From contig NZ_FOHZ01000025.1 of the NCBI RefSeq assembly GCF_900111555.1, positions 1-41,099 on the forward strand: 41,099 nt of DNA. Direction: 5' to 3'. Source of the DNA: Marinobacter segnicrescens (GTDB lineage Bacteria > Pseudomonadota > Gammaproteobacteria > Pseudomonadales > Oleiphilaceae). This document shows positions 38,528 to 41,099 of this stretch, one piece after another. The notes under the pieces are model-generated. The model did no database searches. It was not told the DNA's origin and saw only the letters and a program-made list of their open reading frames with translations. The translations under genes and the position numbers were made by a program. Each line of letters opens with the position of its first letter. Within the stretch, counting starts at the first letter, position 1.

Positions 38528-39087
38528 CATTTTCACTGAAAACCCTGCCTTTTCAACGTCTTGAACGATATTCCATAGGCTCACTGTGATACAAAGTGGC
38601 AACGCGGTGTGATACACCTGCCGGAGGTTGCCGGTTCCATTGTAGGAGCTGTATGCAGTGATAGTGAAGTTGGGTTGTGCCTTGTCCATCAAAACGCAGT
38701 ACCTTCAATGCGACCAAGCACAGCATCCGGAAGCGTTGATGCTTTGGTTGGTTTACCCAGGCGATCACGCACCGCGTCAGGTTCGTGCTACCTTCGCAAC
38801 TGTTCGCGATTCGGTTCAGTCATGGGTATATCCTTCTAGCCAGATTTGTATCAGCAAGAAGTATAGGTGGGTTCCGCCACACAAACGGCTGGTCAACTGG
38901 CCGGGTACTTCACGCCTCCCGTAACTGGTGGATCAACCTGGTACGGCCGATTATGGCGAAAAGCATATTGGCGCTTGATTCGTATCAAAGTATTCAGGCC
39001 CAGGTGGGTTATGCTTGGCTTGTGACCGGCTGGTAGCGAACCAACCACTGGACGCCAGATCGAAACAGCCTCAACCGGGAAACCATC
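38528..39087. other. Gene-free stretch with no identifiable gene
   Basis: 560 bp after the tRNA remnant. Short open frames occur on both strands but none has a start signal plus recognisable sequence. TGTGATACA occurs twice (38585-38593 and 38608-38616). The GC content rises to that of the copper genes. It may be decayed mobile DNA. Confidence 0.5.
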
Positions 39088-39459
39088 ATGAGGGTTCGGC
39101 AACTAATCGCGGCATTTTTGAGCATCCTGCTGGTGGCAGGCGGCCCCGCGGTCGGTGCTGTGCCAGAGCCGAACGGTCATAGCGGCGTGGCAATGACTCA
39201 GATCACCGATTGCGGAGATCTGGGTCACGAGACTTCCGGGTCTGCAGGCGAGGCCGCCGGTGCCTGCAACGAACCGCAGCAATCTCACTGTCTTCTCAGC
39301 GCCCCTCATTGCTCTTTCACTTTTGTATACGGTGTCGTGGGCGGTTTTCCGGCTACACTGCCCAAGGTTAGCGACCTGTTCACGCACTCAGCGGTGCGAA
39401 CGGCTTACCAGAGCCCCATTCCTGAGGTTCTCACACCTCCCCCAAATCTCCTTTCCTGA
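39088..39459 (+). CDS. Small exported protein, CopL-like by context
   Basis: 123 residues: a signal peptide (MRVRQLIAAFLSILLVAGGP, then AVGA) and a mature part with several cysteines and histidines (TQITDCGDLGH, CNEPQQSHCLLSAPHCSF) and a proline-rich end (SPIPEVLTPPPNLLS). Small Cys/His exported proteins of this shape are frequent next to copper-handling genes, so metal binding is likely. No family assignment is certain. It lies 119 bp before the Met/His-rich gene and has bacterial-type GC-rich codon use, unlike the phage genes. Confidence 0.6.
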   Translation: MRVRQLIAAFLSILLVAGGPAVGAVPEPNGHSGVAMTQITDCGDLGHETSGSAGEAAGACNEPQQSHCLLSAPHCSFTFVYGVVGGFPATLPKVSDLFTHSAVRTAYQSPIPEVLTPPPNLLS

Positions 39460-39578
39460 ACATTACCCAGAGATGGTACCGGGCAGACATTGCCGGGTAA
39501 TTCAGAACTGTTCAGTTATCCAGAGGCGTGCCTCAACAGCCGCTGGCTTCATGACCGCACGTCCGAGAGGAGATTCCA

Positions 39579-39854
39579 ATGAAAAGTACGAAACTCAGAA
39601 TCGTTGGCGCTGGCGTGGTATTCGCTGCTGCAATCGGTAGTGTCGCCGTTTATGCCCACCAGTCCGAACACGGTGGCATGGGCATGATGGGTGACCATAT
39701 GGGCAAGATGGAAGGTATGGAAGGGATGATGACGATGATGTCTTCCATGTCCAGCGAGGAGCATGCCGCGATGCATGAAGCCTGCCTGAAAATGATGGAT
39801 GGTGGCGAACAAGCCGGCCACTCCGACCACCATGATGGTTCAACCGCCCAGTAA
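39579..39854 (+). CDS. Met/His-rich periplasmic protein, probable copper binder
   Basis: 91 residues: signal peptide (MKSTKLRIVGAGVVFAAAIG, cleaved near VYA-HQ), then a short acidic domain full of Met and His (GGMGMMGDHMGKMEGMEGMM, HSDHHDG). Such Met/His clusters bind Cu(I)/Cu(II) in periplasmic copper-resistance proteins. The GAGGAG site 8 bp before ATG is strong. It sits upstream of DUF411 and CcdA-type genes and may be part of a copper-response group. Confidence 0.7.
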   Translation: MKSTKLRIVGAGVVFAAAIGSVAVYAHQSEHGGMGMMGDHMGKMEGMEGMMTMMSSMSSEEHAAMHEACLKMMDGGEQAGHSDHHDGSTAQ

Positions 39855-39922
39855 GCCAGACCACCGGCACCTGTTATCCAAGGGTGCCGGTCGTTACCCT
39901 CTTTTTTTCGAAGGAAATATCC

Positions 39923-40426
39923 ATGAAAACTCAAGTTACCCTGGGCCTGATGGCCCTTGTTATTGGCACCACCGCGATCGGTTTCAAACTGCAGGCCGCC
40001 GAGTCCACCGGTGAGCGGGCCGCCACCGCTCAGGTGGAGCGCGTCATAACCGTTCACAAGAGCGCCAGCTGTTCGTGTTGCACAGGCTGGATCGAGCACC
40101 TTGAGGAAAACGGCTTTGAGGTAACGGTGAAGGACACTGACAACATCAACCAGGTCAAGATCGAGCATCAGGTACCCCGGGAGCTGTCTTCCTGCCATAC
40201 CGCCATTATCGACGGTGCAGTGATAGAGGGCCATGTACCGGCGACTGACATTGTTGCGTATGTGGACTCACAGTCCCGCCCCTTCGGTGAGCGGACCATC
40301 GGTATTGCGGTCCCCGGTATGCCCCACGGGGTTCCGGGCATGGAAACCGGGCGGCAGGATGACTATGACGTGATGGCGTTCGCCGCCGGCGGACGCGCGG
40401 AAAGTGTCAAGCGTTACGAGTACTGA
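39923..40426 (+). CDS. DUF411 family metal-associated protein
   Basis: 167 residues. An N-terminal signal/anchor (MKTQVTLGLMALVIGTTAIG) precedes a DUF411 domain: VITVHKSASCSCCTGWIEHL with the conserved C-x-C-C cluster, ELSSCHTAIIDGAVIEGHVPA, and the C-terminal GIAVPGMPHGVPGMETG of the family. DUF411 proteins occur next to copper resistance genes and are thought to bind metal. ATG 39923 is used because AAGGAAAT is just upstream; an earlier ATG at 39884 would put extra residues before the signal peptide. The stop overlaps the CcdA start by one base (TGATG). Confidence 0.87.
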   Translation: MKTQVTLGLMALVIGTTAIGFKLQAAESTGERAATAQVERVITVHKSASCSCCTGWIEHLEENGFEVTVKDTDNINQVKIEHQVPRELSSCHTAIIDGAVIEGHVPATDIVAYVDSQSRPFGERTIGIAVPGMPHGVPGMETGRQDDYDVMAFAAGGRAESVKRYEY

Positions 40427-41099
40427 TGATGCCAGACCTGGCAACCTGGGGCATCATGGCCGCCTTTATGGGCGGCCTGGTGTCCTTCTTTTCCCCGTGT
40501 ACGCTGCCCCTGGTTCCTGGTTACCTGTCTGTGGTAACTGGCGGGGCGGTCAACGACAGCGTCAATCGCCTGAAGGCGTTCTGGCTGAGCCTTTGCTTTG
40601 TGTTGGGTTTCAGTCTGGTGTTCGTGGCCCTCGGCGCGAGTGCGAGTCTGGTGGGTCAGTGGCTCATGGGCTACCGGCAGCAGGCCAACCTGGTTGCCGG
40701 CGTGCTCATTGTGCTGATGGGACTGTTCATGATGGGCTGGTGGAGTATGCCGGCCCTGCAACGGGACTGGCGCCTTGGGCAGGCCCTGGAAGGGGGGCGC
40801 CCGACGGCATCCTTCCTGCTGGGTGTGGCGTTTGCCATCGGCTGGACACCCTGCATAGGACCAATCCTGGGGGCCATACTGGCGCTCAGTTCTACTCACG
40901 CCAATGCCGAAGCCGGCATGTTGTACCTGGCGGTCTATTCACTGGGGCTGGCTGTGCCATTTCTGGTCACCGCCCTGTCGATCGAGCATTTCCGTAAGCG
41001 CGTGCGCTGGTTGAGCCGCTGGAGCCGTCACCTGCGGGTGCTCGCGGGTGTGGTGCTGGTTATCATGGGCGTGATGGTGATTACCGGTCAGATGACACG
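40426..41099 (+). CDS. ccdA: CcdA-like thiol:disulfide transport protein (incomplete at window end)
   Basis: 224 codons to the window edge, no stop. The translated start MMPDLATWGIMAAFMGGLVS leads to FFSPCTLPLVPGYLSVV (first redox Cys) and later FAIGWTPCIGPILGAIL (second Cys), separated by hydrophobic helices; this is the CcdA/DsbD membrane domain with six helices. It carries reducing power from the cytoplasm to periplasmic thiol proteins, used for cytochrome c maturation or metal resistance. It overlaps the DUF411 gene by one base, so the pair forms an operon. Either ATG 40426 or 40429 may be the start. Confidence 0.88.
   Translation, partial: MMPDLATWGIMAAFMGGLVSFFSPCTLPLVPGYLSVVTGGAVNDSVNRLKAFWLSLCFVLGFSLVFVALGASASLVGQWLMGYRQQANLVAGVLIVLMGLFMMGWWSMPALQRDWRLGQALEGGRPTASFLLGVAFAIGWTPCIGPILGAILALSSTHANAEAGMLYLAVYSLGLAVPFLVTALSIEHFRKRVRWLSRWSRHLRVLAGVVLVIMGVMVITGQMT

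Noticed and set aside
38486..38692. Possible minus-strand protein over the tRNA remnant
   Set aside because: It translates the tRNA remnant itself in its last residues, has no ribosome-binding site, and resembles frequent spurious calls next to tRNA genes.

Overview
The window holds an almost complete tailed-phage genome (about 1.3-38.1 kb, visibly AT-richer, intergenic regions very AT-rich) between an insertion sequence at the left edge and GC-richer bacterial DNA with copper/thiol-redox genes at the right edge. The flanking genes (ISL3-type transposase, DUF411 protein, CcdA) and the FliA-like phage sigma factor suggest a gammaproteobacterial host, perhaps marine (Marinobacter/Halomonas/Pseudomonas-like). 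That genus-level guess is inference only.

Layout. 2-1311: an intact ISL3-family IS. 1358-3823 (-): a large CyRepA1/UL9-like replication helicase. 4253-30652 (+): the late block, in this order: RuvC-like nuclease, terminase small and large subunits, a solo MbcA/ParS/Xre-type domain protein, small coiled-coil genes, a sigma-28-like factor, a BppU-like protein, two collagen-type tail fibres with a chaperone, a portal fused to a MuF domain, HK97-type protease and capsid, head-tail connector, a methylase-like protein, a holin candidate with an M15 endolysin, HK97-gp10-like protein, tail terminator, tail tube, tail chaperones gpG/gpGT with a -1 frameshift site, tape measure, tail-tip proteins, and a second lysis locus (small membrane protein, Rz, Rz1). 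30706-34860 (-): the early or plasmid-like block with two unknown proteins, a T7 endonuclease I-like nuclease, a relaxase and a MobC-like protein. 34861-35521: an oriT candidate followed by a repeat-dense region with the hallmarks of an iteron origin. 35522-38086: an unknown coiled-coil protein and a SmaI-like restriction-modification pair. 38211-38527: tRNA-Arg(CCU) and a truncated second copy of it. 38528-41099: unassigned DNA and the copper/redox genes.

How it fits together. Packaging, head, tail and lysis genes all look intact. The element also carries a replication helicase, a phased repeat array, and a relaxase with its accessory protein and an adjacent inverted repeat. I see no integrase, CI-like repressor or partition genes. 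The simplest reading is a phage-plasmid that could move both as a virion and by conjugative mobilization using a helper's transfer apparatus. The SmaI-like restriction-modification system would stabilise it and exclude other phages, and I saw no CCCGGG site in the phage part by eye.

The least explained sequence features are three. First, an array of about ten 7-bp units spaced 21-22 bp apart that runs up to a start codon. Second, two copies of a block pairing a conserved 36-nt segment with a 71-73-nt long hairpin whose sequence differs between copies, as expected of a structured RNA. Third, a family of near-identical AT-rich promoter/operator sequences in front of the late genes, which also encode their own sigma factor.
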